NCBI RefSeq assembly: GCF_003970865.1
Contig: NZ_RXLZ01000016.1
Coordinates: forward strand, 1-64,000
Direction of reading: 5' to 3'
Length of the DNA stretch: 64,000 nt
DNA from: Stenotrophomonas maltophilia
GTDB taxonomy: Bacteria; Pseudomonadota; Gammaproteobacteria; Xanthomonadales; Xanthomonadaceae
This document shows, piece by piece, positions 1 to 8,148 of this stretch; positions within the stretch are counted from its first letter, which is position 1, and each line of letters starts with the position of its first letter. The notes below the pieces were generated by a model that had not been told where the DNA came from, searched no databases, and saw only the letters and a list, made by a program, of their open reading frames with translations. A program made the position numbers and the translations under genes.

Positions 1-42
1 TCGACCTGGTCGACCACTGACAACTTGAAGGCCAGCGAGTAA
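1..42 (+). CDS. 3' end of an unidentified gene (partial)
   Basis: The first 39 bases read in frame 1 as 13 codons ending in TAA at 40-42 (last residues D-N-L-K-A-S-E). Twelve of the 13 codons end in G or C, the pattern of real genes in this genome, while the other two frames do not show it. The rest of the gene lies outside the window, so no family can be named. Confidence 0.45.
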   Translation, partial: STWSTTDNLKASE

Positions 43-82
43 TCCCGTTGGCTGCGCCTGATTGTTGATTTCATTGAACATT

Positions 83-102
83 CCTTTTCCAGAGGGAAAA
101 GG
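83..102. other. Perfect 8-bp hairpin after the first gene
   Basis: CCTTTTCC and GGAAAAGG flank a 4-base AGAG loop. No T-run follows, so it is not a clear terminator by itself. It lies between the end of the left-edge gene and the stronger terminator at 137-162. Confidence 0.4.
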
Positions 103-136
103 TGTCAACCCAATTCAGGACGGGTCAGTGGATGAA

Positions 137-162
137 AAAAGGCCGCCCGAGGGCGGCCTTTT
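137..162. terminator. Bidirectional Rho-independent terminator
   Basis: AAAAGGCCGCCC (137-148) is complementary to GGGCGGCCTTTT (151-162), giving a GC-rich stem with A-tract and T-tract on its two sides. It sits between the plus-strand gene ending at 42 and the minus-strand lipoprotein gene ending at 186, so it can stop transcription from both sides. Confidence 0.8.
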
Positions 163-185
163 CCGTCATGCCTGTGCGGTGACGA

Positions 186-713
186 TCACCACCAGCCCCA
201 GCGACCGTAGCCGCCCCAGTACGGGCCATACGGGCTCGGGCCCCACGGGCCATAGGGGTAGGGCACCACGTCGACCTGGCGCTGCTCCGGCCACAGGTAG
301 ATCACATCGGCCGACAGCTTCGGCAGGCGGTAGTCGTACTCGCCGATGCGGGTGTTCTGGTAGCCGTCGATCTTGCCGATGAAGGTCACGTCACGACCGG
401 CTTCGAACACCGCCGGGTCGTAGAAACCGGCACGGCAGGCGATGAAACGGCCGTCGCTGGCGTCGGACGAGGTGGTGTTCGGGCGGCCACTGCCATTGAG
501 CGGGCGCGAGATGATCTGGAAGCAGGTCTCGCCCTGGCCGGGCTTGGTTTCGATGATGCGACCGCCCCAACGGACCGGCGTGCCGACCTGCTGGGTAGCG
601 ACCGAGTCGCGAGGGGAGACCAGGCTGAACTGTCCCTGCAGCGGCTTGGGGGCCGTGGCGCAGGCCGACAGGGCCAGCGTGGCCACAGCGGTGAGAAGGA
701 ACTTGGTGTTCAT
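186..713 (-). CDS. Slp-family outer-membrane lipoprotein
   Basis: Encodes 175 residues. The N-terminus MNTKFLLTAVATLALSAC is a lipoprotein signal with lipobox L-S-A-C, followed by a Slp/YeaY-like domain (starvation-inducible outer-membrane lipoprotein family) with the usual P-V-R-W-G-G-x-I early motif. The tail is rich in Pro, Tyr, Gly and Trp. The ATG at 713 was chosen because an upstream in-frame start would put extra residues before the signal peptide. The start overlaps the transglutaminase stop as ATGA, implying translational coupling and making this the last gene of the MoxR operon. Exact role unknown; probably envelope-associated. Confidence 0.8.
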   Translation of the reverse strand: MNTKFLLTAVATLALSACATAPKPLQGQFSLVSPRDSVATQQVGTPVRWGGRIIETKPGQGETCFQIISRPLNGSGRPNTTSSDASDGRFIACRAGFYDPAVFEAGRDVTFIGKIDGYQNTRIGEYDYRLPKLSADVIYLWPEQRQVDVVPYPYGPWGPSPYGPYWGGYGRWGWW

Positions 714-2659
714 GGGGAGGCTCCGGAAGTCGGGCGATGCCTGCGCAGGTCCCGCAATAATGAAGCGAGGTCGGTGCAAGTTCCAGCGTAGCGCGCGTCG
801 GCGAAACGCTGGCTGAGTGCGAGCAGGGTCGGGTCGGGGCGCTGCCGGTGCACCCGCTGTGCCCAGTCCTGTGCGGTTTCGTGCGGTTCACGGGCCAGGC
901 CGAGGCGGGCGTAGCGCCGTCCGAGCCGGTGCCAGGCGCGCAGCAGCGGGTCGCGTTCGCGCTCGCCTCGGGCCAGCAGCCAGGCCATCCACGCAAGCGC
1001 CAGCAGTGCGGCCACCACGAAGCCGGCGACCAGTTGCCCGGGGCCCAGATCGTCCAGCCCGAAGGGCTTGAGCAGTTGCTGCTGGCGGCGCGCATCGAAG
1101 GACAGCACCAGGTCGTTCCAGCCGCGGCGCAGCCAGTCGCCCATCTGGCCCAGCTGCAGCCAACGCTGCTGCAGTGGCGTGTCCGTACCGGCCTGCAGGC
1201 GGTCGTCCAGTGTGTCCAGGATGCGTTCCGGTGCAACGGCTGCGGTCGGGTCGACCCGGACCCAGCCGCGCTGCGGCAGCCATACCTCGGCCCAGGCGTG
1301 GGCATCCATCCGCCGCACCACCCAGTAGTCGCCGATGCGGTTGCGGGTACCGCCGGCGAAACCGGTCACCACCCGCGCCGGGACGCCGGCGTTGCGCATC
1401 AGCACCACGAAGGCCGAGCTGAAGTGTTCACAGAAGCCGGCCTTGTAGCCGAACAGGAACTCGTCGATCGGGTCGCGACCCGCCGCAGGGGTGTCCAGCG
1501 TGTACGAGAAATCGGTGGTGATCCACTGCAGCGCGCGGCGCACGACGGCCTCGTCATCGCTGCCAGCCTGCTGTCGCCATTGCTGCGCCAACGTGGCGGT
1601 GCGCGGGTTGAAGCCGGCCGGCAGCTGCAACGTCGCGCGGCGCAGGTAGGGCGACAGCGTGTTGTCGAAGCGCAGTGGAGGGGCCGAATGCAACCGCCAG
1701 CGGCTGAGCGAGGCCAGCGGGCGTTCGCTGCTCAGGCTCATGTCCGCATCCAGCACGCTGCCCGCAGGTGCGCGGCTGGGCAGGTCCAGCGCCACCAGCT
1801 GGCGGCGGTCGGTGGGCTCGTAGTCGATCTGGTAATCCCAGCCCTGTGTACCGGCTTCAACCACCGCGGCAGGTCGTCGCGCGCTGGCGCGGTCGCGTGT
1901 CCAGCGCCGTCCATCGAAGGCGGTCAGTACAGGGCCGCGCCAGTAGCGCTGCGCCGGCTCGGGTGGAGCGCCGAAGAACTGCACGCGCAGCGCCGGGCTG
2001 TCGTCGGCCATCAGGTCCAGCCACTGGCCGGGCTCCATGCTGTCGGACAACCCCGGCGTACCCACGGCGCGCTCGGGAACACCCCACAGTGGCGTGGCCA
2101 GGCGCGGGAACAGCCAGAAGCAGGCCAATGCCAGCGGCAGGCCGATCGCCAGCAGGCGGCCGACACCATGCAGCTGCCCACGCAGTGGCAGGCGGCCAGC
2201 ATGGCCTTCATCCTGGGCCAGGCGTTGCAGCGCGATCAGTGCGCTGCCCCCGGCCAGCGCGGCCAGTACTGTTGTCAGCGGCCCCTGGTCGAGCAGGAAG
2301 GCTGCAAAGGGCGAGAACAGCGCGAAGCCGAGCAGGCTGCGGGCATCACGCAGGCTGCGCAGCTCGCTGGACTTGATCGCCAGCATCGCGGCCAGCAGCG
2401 CGCAACCGGTATCGCGTCCCGGGCGCACCATGCCCATCTGCCAGACGATGGCGCCGAGCATGCCAAGCACCAGCAGCAGGCGTACCGGCATCGGCAACAC
2501 GGTCCGCCACGACAGGACGGCGGTGATGATCGCCGCCAGCGCGATCACGCCAGCCAGCAGTGGCGGCAGCTGCAGCAGCAACGGCAACAGTGCCAGCGCC
2601 GCGCTGGCCAGGGTCCAGTTGCGGGCATTGCGGTCGAGCAGGGCCGGGGTCTCAGTCAT
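710..2659 (-). CDS. Transglutaminase-like membrane protein (TgpA type: DUF3488 - transglutaminase core - DUF4129)
   Basis: 649 residues. Residues about 15-185 contain several hydrophobic helices (DUF3488 part), followed by a large periplasmic segment with a transglutaminase-like core: Cys410 in the G-F-C-E-H motif, His454 in D-A-H-A-W-A-E and Asp470 in R-V-D-P-T, forming the expected triad. One more membrane helix lies near residues 545-565, followed by a DUF4129-like tail. TgpA proteins of Pseudomonas have this layout and are needed for growth; the natural substrate is unknown. The gene follows DUF58 with an 8-base overlap and ends in an ATGA overlap with the Slp-like gene. Confidence 0.9.
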   Translation of the reverse strand: MTETPALLDRNARNWTLASAALALLPLLLQLPPLLAGVIALAAIITAVLSWRTVLPMPVRLLLVLGMLGAIVWQMGMVRPGRDTGCALLAAMLAIKSSELRSLRDARSLLGFALFSPFAAFLLDQGPLTTVLAALAGGSALIALQRLAQDEGHAGRLPLRGQLHGVGRLLAIGLPLALACFWLFPRLATPLWGVPERAVGTPGLSDSMEPGQWLDLMADDSPALRVQFFGAPPEPAQRYWRGPVLTAFDGRRWTRDRASARRPAAVVEAGTQGWDYQIDYEPTDRRQLVALDLPSRAPAGSVLDADMSLSSERPLASLSRWRLHSAPPLRFDNTLSPYLRRATLQLPAGFNPRTATLAQQWRQQAGSDDEAVVRRALQWITTDFSYTLDTPAAGRDPIDEFLFGYKAGFCEHFSSAFVVLMRNAGVPARVVTGFAGGTRNRIGDYWVVRRMDAHAWAEVWLPQRGWVRVDPTAAVAPERILDTLDDRLQAGTDTPLQQRWLQLGQMGDWLRRGWNDLVLSFDARRQQQLLKPFGLDDLGPGQLVAGFVVAALLALAWMAWLLARGERERDPLLRAWHRLGRRYARLGLAREPHETAQDWAQRVHRQRPDPTLLALSQRFADARYAGTCTDLASLLRDLRRHRPTSGASP

Positions 2660-3596
2660 GCGGCATCAGCGCCAGCGCGCGCAGGCACAGGTGATGGTGG
2701 CTGGCGCCCTGGCCAGGCCCGAACGGCGGGTGCGCAGGCAGCAGCAGGGTGTAGCGGCGGCCCTCGCGCTCGGCCACATCCACCCAGCGCGCCAATCGAG
2801 CGATGCGTGCTTCATGGCCCAGCGGCGCCAATGAGCGCCAGTCGAGGATCACTTCGATGCCGACCGGCTTTTCGTACTCGCGCACCAGCAGGCTGTCGCG
2901 GCGAGCCGAGTGCTTCCAGGAAATGCTGCGCGGCGCATCGCCCGCCCGGTAGGGACGCAGCTGATGCAGTTCCTCGCCGCTGGCGTGGGCGCGGGTATGC
3001 AGCGGATCGCTGCCGCTCTCCGGCAGTGCAGGTGCCATGGCTTCGGCCAGCGGGTAGACCAGCAGCGGCTGTTCCGGCCACACCCACGACCACGCCCGCA
3101 CCAGGCCCAGGGGCTGGGTGGTGGACAGGCGGATACGCGGCAGTTCCAGCCAGCCACGGCGTTCGCTGGGAACGTCCAGTTCCACTTCGCCGCGGCCGTG
3201 CGCAGGCAGCGAGGTCCAGGCGTTGCTGTCACCCAGCTGCAGATGAAGGCCGTGCCGCGCACGCGGATCACGCAGTGAGAGGTCCACGCGCAGGCGCAAC
3301 GGTTGCCCGGCCGGTACCGGCTCGGCGGAGATCGCATCGATCTGCACGCCGGACAACTGGAGATGCGCGGCAATGGCACTGGCGATTGCCGCTGCCGCGA
3401 GCAGCAGGGCCAGCAGCAGCGCCGGATTGTTGTTGTAGTTCAGCGCGCCCAGCAGCATGGCCCCCAGCAGGGTGGCAACGAACAGGCCGAAGCGGGTGGG
3501 CAGCACATAGATGCGATGGCGATCCAGCCGCTTCGGCAAGGTTTCGGGCCTGCGTGGCCGAGCCAGCAGCTGCATGCGTGCCCAGCGTGTGGCCAC
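2652..3596 (-). CDS. DUF58 domain protein, partner of the MoxR ATPase
   Basis: About 314 residues. Two membrane segments lie near residues 35-80 (L-F-V-A-T-L-L-G and the A-L-L-L-A stretch), and the DUF58 signature R-P-Y-R-x-G-D-x-x-R-x-I-x-W-K is at roughly residues 225-240, followed by a von Willebrand A-like region. DUF58 proteins are regularly encoded beside MoxR AAA+ ATPases and are thought to act with them in assembling or activating envelope protein complexes. Start choice is uncertain: GTG at 3596 has GGTGGA six bases upstream; TTG at 3602 and ATG at 3575 are alternatives. Confidence 0.88.
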   Translation of the reverse strand: MATRWARMQLLARPRRPETLPKRLDRHRIYVLPTRFGLFVATLLGAMLLGALNYNNNPALLLALLLAAAAIASAIAAHLQLSGVQIDAISAEPVPAGQPLRLRVDLSLRDPRARHGLHLQLGDSNAWTSLPAHGRGEVELDVPSERRGWLELPRIRLSTTQPLGLVRAWSWVWPEQPLLVYPLAEAMAPALPESGSDPLHTRAHASGEELHQLRPYRAGDAPRSISWKHSARRDSLLVREYEKPVGIEVILDWRSLAPLGHEARIARLARWVDVAEREGRRYTLLLPAHPPFGPGQGASHHHLCLRALALMPHD

Positions 3597-3598
3597 GC

Positions 3599-4552
3599 TC
3601 AATCCACCGCGACGGTCTGCAGGATCGCGCGCGCCAGTGCCGGTCCCGAACTGGATTCGGCTTCCGCCACCAGCCGGTGACCGGCCACTGCGACGAACAG
3701 CGTCTGCACGTCCTCGGGCACGACATGCCCGCGACCCAGCAGCAGGGCATGTGCCCTGGCCGCACGCAGCAGCGCCAGGCCGGCACGGGGTGACAGGCCG
3801 ACGCGCACGCCGGCGTGCTGGCGGCTGCGGGTCAGCAGCGCCTGCACGTAGTCGATCAGCGCGTCGCTGGCGTGCACCTGGTTCACCGCGTCGCGCAGCG
3901 CGCGCACCTGGGTGTCATCCAGCTTCGGTACGGCACGCGCGATCAGGTCGCGACGGTCGCTGCCACGCAGCAGTTCGCGTTCGGCCTGGGCACTGGGGTA
4001 GCCCATCGCCAGCCGCAGCAGGAAGCGATCCAGCTGTGAATCCGGCAGCGGGAACGTGCCGGACAGGTCCACCGGGTTCTGCGTGGCGATCACGAAGAAC
4101 GGGTCGGGCAGCGGATGCGTCTGCCCGTCCAGGGTGACCTGTTGCTCGGCCATTGCTTCCAGCAACGCGCTCTGCGTGCGCGGTGGGGCACGGTTGATCT
4201 CGTCGGCCAGCAGCACGTGGGTGAACACCGGGCCGGGGTGGAACTGGAACTGGCGGCTGCCGGCTTCATACACCGACACGCCCAGCACATCGGCGGGCAA
4301 CAGGTCGGAGGTGAACTGCACGCGCTGGAAGCTGAGGCCGAGGCTGCTGGCCAGTGCATGCGCCAGCGTGGTCTTGCCCAGGCCGGGCAGATCTTCGATC
4401 AGCAGGTGACCGCCGGACAGCAATGCGACGAAGGCCAGCCTGACTTCCGGCACCTTGCCCAGTACCAGTGCGTTCACCTGATCCTGTGCCTCCCGCAGGG
4501 CCTGACGCAATTGATCGGTTAGCATGCTGGGGTTGGGGGACGAAGCTGGCAT
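3599..4552 (-). CDS. MoxR-family AAA+ ATPase
   Basis: About 317 residues. Walker A G-L-G-K-T-T is near residue 57, Walker B L-L-A-D-E-I-N near 114-120, with the family motifs R-A-P-P-R-T-Q-S-A-L-L-E-A-M and A-T-Q-N-P after it. MoxR ATPases are chaperone-like and usually work with the DUF58 protein encoded next to them, as here. First gene of a four-gene operon (MoxR, DUF58, transglutaminase, Slp-like). I prefer ATG 4552 because it leaves a 42-base divergent gap to the glycosyltransferase gene; ATG at 4600 or 4588 would overlap that gene's start. Confidence 0.88.
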   Translation of the reverse strand: MPASSPNPSMLTDQLRQALREAQDQVNALVLGKVPEVRLAFVALLSGGHLLIEDLPGLGKTTLAHALASSLGLSFQRVQFTSDLLPADVLGVSVYEAGSRQFQFHPGPVFTHVLLADEINRAPPRTQSALLEAMAEQQVTLDGQTHPLPDPFFVIATQNPVDLSGTFPLPDSQLDRFLLRLAMGYPSAQAERELLRGSDRRDLIARAVPKLDDTQVRALRDAVNQVHASDALIDYVQALLTRSRQHAGVRVGLSPRAGLALLRAARAHALLLGRGHVVPEDVQTLFVAVAGHRLVAEAESSSGPALARAILQTVAVD

Positions 4553-4594
4553 GATCGTCTCAGATCTGGAATCCACTCGATTATCCATAGAGCA

Positions 4595-6430
4595 ATGCAA
4601 GGCGAACAGCGCGCACGGACGATATTTCTCTGGTTATGGACGCTGGTCACAGCGGCCAAGCTGATCGTTGCCGCGCGCCTGCCGCTGTTCGTCGACGAAG
4701 CGTTCTATTGGCAGGAAGGCCAGCATCTGGCCGCGGCCTATTCGGATCTGCCCGGATTGACCGCCTGGCTGGCCCGCCTGGGCGTGGAGATCGGTGGGCA
4801 TCACGTGCTCGCGCTGCGCCTGCCGTTCCTGGCCATCGGTGCGCTGCTGCCGCTGCTGGTGGTGCGCACGGCCACGCGCTGGTTCGGCAATGTGGCCGGT
4901 TGGCAGGCAGGTAGCCTCACGCTGTTGATGCCGTTGTCGGCGACGCTGGGCCTGCTGGCGGTGCCGGACGTGCCGATGGCACTGGCGGCGGTGATCTGCC
5001 TGCACGCCGGTGCGCGCCTGCTGCACAACGTGGATGCCTCCTCGGCGATGAAGCTGGCACTGGGCCTGCTGATCGGTGCACTCAGCCACTACCGTTTCAT
5101 CGGTGTCATCGGCGTCGGTTTCATCGCGCTGCTGGCATTGCCGCAGGGGCGGCGCATGCTGGCCGATCCGCGCGTGTGGGTGGCATTGGCGGTGGGCGTG
5201 CTGGCATGGCTGCCACTGCTGGCGTGGAATGCGGACAACCACGATGCCGGTTTGAAATTCCAGGTGGTCGAGCGTCATCCCTGGGCCTTTGAATGGGGCG
5301 GGCTGTGGTTCCTGGTGATCCAGCCGATGCTGGTGACGCCGATCCTGTGCATGGCGATGTGGAAGGTGGCGCTGGCAGGAACCCGGAGCGGTGGCGGTAC
5401 GCGCGTGCAGTGGCGCTATTTCGGCCTGGTGGGTGGCGTATCCACGCTGGGTATTTTCGTGCTCGGCTTCTTCACTGACGTCGAGCGGATCAGTTTCCAC
5501 TGGCCGCTGCCGGGCTACCTCGCACTGCTGGTAGCGGTGCCGGTGGTGCTCAACGGCTGGCCGCGCTGGCTGCGCCGCACCGGCTGGTGGCTTGCAGGCG
5601 CGGGCATGGTGCTGGCGTTCGGCTACTACCTGATGGCATCCACGCCGGCACTGCGCGAGCAGATGGCCGGCAGCAAGTACTACCCGCGCAACTTCGCCGG
5701 CTGGCAGCCACTGGCGGTAGCGGTCCACGAAGAGCTGCGGCAGATGCCGGAAGGGACGCGCGTGCTGGCCGGCAACTTCAAGGTCGGCGCCGAGCTGGGT
5801 TTCCAGCTGGGCAACGGCAACATCGAGGTGCTGCCGCATCCGCTCAATGACAAGCATGGCCGCACCGCGCAGCTGGCGCAGTGGGGCCTGCTGCATGAGG
5901 GCGAGCGCACGGCGCCGATGCTGCTGGTGCTGTCACCCAGCGACCAGCGCTATCGCGAACTGTTGGAGCGCTATCACGCCATCTGCGAACAGGTGGGGCC
6001 GATGCCTGCGCCACGCGTGGTCAGCAGTGATCACGGGTTCCAGCGCTTCCTGCTGTTCCGCCTGCCGGTGCAGCGCGCGGAAGGGCCGTGCGTGACGCCG
6101 GCGATGGCGTGGCTGGATGCGCCGTCCAATGGCGAGAAGGTGTCCGGCACACTCGCGATCAAGGGCTGGGCGTTCAAGGATGGCGTCGGCCTGGCACGCG
6201 TGGAGATGCTGCTCGATGGCCGCTCGATCGGTGACGCCCGCTATGGGCGTGTGTTCGACGTGCGCCACATCTGGCCGGACAGCACCGATCCGCAGCATCC
6301 GGCGGTGGGCTTTGATGCGTCGCTGGATACCGCCACGCTGGCGCCGGGTCGGCATTGGCTGGGCCTGCGCCTGCACGGCCGCGACGGCAGCGTGGAGGAA
6401 TGGCAGGAACAACCGTTCGAGGTTCGTTGA
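4595..6430 (+). CDS. GT39/PMT_2-type membrane glycosyltransferase with C-terminal beta-sandwich domain
   Basis: 611 residues. The N-terminal two thirds are a polytopic membrane domain like dolichyl-phosphate-mannose mannosyltransferases and ArnT: a first helix, then the acidic pair in F-V-D-E-A-F-Y-W (residues 32-38), typical of the catalytic loop of lipid-linked sugar transferases. About ten further hydrophobic helices reach residue 360. The last about 100 residues (from W-L-D-A-P-S-N-G) look like a bacterial Ig-like beta-sandwich with an L-x-I-x-G-W-A-F-K-D-G motif. Sugar donor and acceptor are unknown. Divergent from the MoxR operon. Confidence 0.8.
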   Translation: MQGEQRARTIFLWLWTLVTAAKLIVAARLPLFVDEAFYWQEGQHLAAAYSDLPGLTAWLARLGVEIGGHHVLALRLPFLAIGALLPLLVVRTATRWFGNVAGWQAGSLTLLMPLSATLGLLAVPDVPMALAAVICLHAGARLLHNVDASSAMKLALGLLIGALSHYRFIGVIGVGFIALLALPQGRRMLADPRVWVALAVGVLAWLPLLAWNADNHDAGLKFQVVERHPWAFEWGGLWFLVIQPMLVTPILCMAMWKVALAGTRSGGGTRVQWRYFGLVGGVSTLGIFVLGFFTDVERISFHWPLPGYLALLVAVPVVLNGWPRWLRRTGWWLAGAGMVLAFGYYLMASTPALREQMAGSKYYPRNFAGWQPLAVAVHEELRQMPEGTRVLAGNFKVGAELGFQLGNGNIEVLPHPLNDKHGRTAQLAQWGLLHEGERTAPMLLVLSPSDQRYRELLERYHAICEQVGPMPAPRVVSSDHGFQRFLLFRLPVQRAEGPCVTPAMAWLDAPSNGEKVSGTLAIKGWAFKDGVGLARVEMLLDGRSIGDARYGRVFDVRHIWPDSTDPQHPAVGFDASLDTATLAPGRHWLGLRLHGRDGSVEEWQEQPFEVR

Positions 6431-6444
6431 GGTCCTCTGGTCCT

Positions 6445-6559
6445 GTAGAGCCGAGCCGATGCTCGGCTGCTTTTTCCGGGTCGCCTGCCATCTACAGCAG
6501 AAGCAGTCGAGCACGGCTCGACTCTACAAAAAGGGCAGTCGAGCATGGCTCGACGCTAC
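6445..6559. repeat. Cluster of three GTAG-type (SMAG-like) REP palindromes
   Basis: Copy 1 (6445-6468) is GTAG followed by the stem AGCCGAGC/GCTCGGCT. Copies 2 (6505-6527) and 3 (6537-6559) are in the opposite orientation, each AGTCGAGC-loop-GCTCGAC ending in CTAC. Copy 1 is followed by GCTTTTTCC (6469-6477), so it may also terminate the glycosyltransferase transcript. Short palindromes with a GTAG head are a known dispersed family in S. maltophilia. Confidence 0.85.
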
Positions 6560-6562
6560 AGT

Positions 6563-7132
6563 TCAGGGCACCGCGAAACCGGCCCTGCGCAGCAATCCGC
6601 ATACCGCGATCAGCGGCAGGCCGACCAGTGCGGTCGGGTCGCGGTTGTCGATGGCGTCGAACAGGCTGATGCCCAGGCCCTCGCATTTGAAGCTGCCGGC
6701 GCAGTCCAGTGGCTGTTCGGTAGCCACGTAGCGGGCGATCTCGTCCGGTTCCAGTGCGCGGAAGCAGACTTCGGTCAGATCGACGGCCGTGAATGATTCT
6801 CCATCACGGCTGAGACAGACGGCGGTGTGGAAGCGGACGGTCTGCCCGGACATCGCTGCCAGCTGAGCACAGGCGGCCTCGACCGTACCCGGTTTGCCCA
6901 GCGGCTGGCCGTTCAGGTCCGCGACCTGGTCCGAGCCGATCACCCACGCGCCGGGATGACGGGACGCCACCTCGGCCGCTTTGGCGGCGGCCAGGCGGGT
7001 GGCCAGGGCCAGTGGCGCTTCGCCGTTCAACGGGGTTTCATCCACCTCCGGGCGCGCGCAGTCGAAGGCCAGGCCCAGTCGCTGCAGCAGTTCGCGGCGG
7101 TAGCGGGAGGTGGAGGCCAGGACCAGTGACAT
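6563..7132 (-). CDS. maf: Maf/YceF-type nucleoside triphosphate pyrophosphatase
   Basis: 189 residues, normal for the family. Opening L-V-L-A-S-T-S-R-Y-R-R-E-L-L is the Maf nucleotide-binding signature; V-D-E at 30-32 and G-S-D-Q-V at about 66-70 hold the acidic catalytic residues. Maf proteins hydrolyse nucleoside triphosphates, often modified ones, to the monophosphate and diphosphate; the YceF branch acts on m7GTP. As in E. coli, it lies divergent from yceD-rpmF, which supports the YceF branch. Its 3' end abuts the REP cluster at 6445-6559. Confidence 0.9.
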   Translation of the reverse strand: MSLVLASTSRYRRELLQRLGLAFDCARPEVDETPLNGEAPLALATRLAAAKAAEVASRHPGAWVIGSDQVADLNGQPLGKPGTVEAACAQLAAMSGQTVRFHTAVCLSRDGESFTAVDLTEVCFRALEPDEIARYVATEQPLDCAGSFKCEGLGISLFDAIDNRDPTALVGLPLIAVCGLLRRAGFAVP

Positions 7133-7206
7133 GCGAGAATACCGGGGCAGGGCATGGCAGTCTGGCGTGTCCGCAGCGCCAGCGGCAAGTCCTGTATGGC
7201 GGGCAT

Positions 7207-7235
7207 TTGACAGTCGCCGCCCCGATCCTTAGTAT
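7207..7235 (+). promoter_or_regulatory. Near-consensus sigma-70 promoter for yceD-rpmF
   Basis: TTGACA at 7207-7212, a 17-base spacer, and TAGTAT at 7230-7235. The ATG of yceD begins at 7246, only 10 bases after the -10 box, so the predicted transcript would have a leader of about 3-5 bases and no room for a Shine-Dalgarno sequence. Confidence 0.75.
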
Positions 7236-7245
7236 TCAGCGGCTT

Positions 7246-7755
7246 ATGTCCGCGAACGTGCCCGAAACGCTGGATGCCTGGCGGATGGTTGTAGCGCGAA
7301 GGCGCTTCGACGGTCAGGTCTCCCTGGCTGAATTGACCCGCCTGCAAGGGTTGGTCGCAGATACCGACGGCGAGTGCAATTACTCGCTTGAATTCGGTCG
7401 CGACGACGTCTTGCGGGTATCCTATGTGGAATTGACCATCGACACCGCGTTGCCGCTGACCTGTCAGCGCAGCATGCAGCGATTCCTGTTGCCGGTGAAG
7501 ATGACCCAGAGGCTTGGCCTGATCCGCGACGAGGACGAGGAATCGTCCCTGCCGGAGGAATACGAGGCGTTGCTGGTGCCGGAAGACGGTCAGCTGCGTC
7601 CGCTGGACCTGGTCGAGGACGAGCTGGTGCTGGCGGTGCCTGTGGTGCCGCTGTCGCCCGACGGTGAAGCAGTCGACAAGGACTGGGCACCGAGCGAAGA
7701 AGAAACAAAGCAGGCCAACCCGTTCGCGGCGTTGGCGGCACTGAAGAAACAATAG
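7246..7755 (+). CDS. yceD: YceD/DUF177 protein, large ribosomal RNA subunit accumulation protein
   Basis: 169 residues. The family pattern is clear: an N-terminal basic segment with R-R-R-F-D-G, a middle part ending in L-x-C-Q-R-S-M-Q-R-F, and an acidic C-terminal half. YceD is associated with 23S rRNA processing or accumulation, and throughout bacteria sits directly upstream of rpmF, as here. The start at 7246 matches the E. coli protein in length. No ribosome-binding site is present and a strong promoter lies just upstream, so the message is probably almost leaderless. Confidence 0.92.
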   Translation: MSANVPETLDAWRMVVARRRFDGQVSLAELTRLQGLVADTDGECNYSLEFGRDDVLRVSYVELTIDTALPLTCQRSMQRFLLPVKMTQRLGLIRDEDEESSLPEEYEALLVPEDGQLRPLDLVEDELVLAVPVVPLSPDGEAVDKDWAPSEEETKQANPFAALAALKKQ

Positions 7756-7862
7756 CAGCCGGATTGTCGTCGGCGGCTGCGGCGAAAGCGAAAGTGTGCT
7801 GGGCGCTGGCGTCCTGCGCGACGATACGACGAAGCAAAACGAACCGAGTTTGGAGCAATCCC

Positions 7863-8057
7863 ATGGCTGTGCAGAAATCCCGTGTCACCCCGTCCCGCCG
7901 CGGCATGCGTCGTGCGCATGACGCCCTGAGCGCCAAGCAGCTGTCGACCGACCCGACCACCGGCGAAGTGCACCTGCGTCACCACATCACTGCCGATGGT
8001 TTCTACCGCGGCAAGAAGGTCATCCAGACCAAGACCTCGGCCGTCGAAGAAGATTGA
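7863..8057 (+). CDS. rpmF: 50S ribosomal protein L32
   Basis: 64 residues. The start [19 protein letters not shown] is the L32 signature. Like the gammaproteobacterial form, it lacks the C-terminal zinc-binding cysteines found in many L32 proteins. GGAG lies about 8 bases before the ATG. It follows yceD by 107 bases and is followed by a hairpin that may reduce read-through into fabH, fitting the much higher need for a ribosomal protein than for a fatty-acid enzyme. Confidence 0.97.
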   Translation: MAVQKSRVTPSRRGMRRAHDALSAKQLSTDPTTGEVHLRHHITADGFYRGKKVIQTKTSAVEED

Positions 8058-8066
8058 TGTGCCGGG

Positions 8067-8094
8067 AAGGCCGCTGCCTCCGGGCAGCGGCCTT
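8067..8094 (+). terminator. Terminator-like hairpin between rpmF and fabH
   Basis: AAGGCCGCTGCC (8067-8078) pairs with GGCAGCGGCCTT (8083-8094) around a TCCG loop. The following bases are only moderately T-rich (TGCCTTCTTTC), so it is likely a partial terminator that separates high rpmF expression from the fab genes. Confidence 0.7.
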
Positions 8095-8148
8095 TGCCTT
8101 CTTTCCCGGGTGTGCCGGTGATCGGCGGCCCGCGCAACAGGAAACATG

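Noticed and set aside
848-3793. A 981-residue plus-strand open frame
   Set aside because: It is antisense to the transglutaminase, DUF58 and MoxR genes, whose protein signatures are unambiguous; composition is Arg/Gln/Ala-rich, typical of antisense reading in GC-rich DNA.
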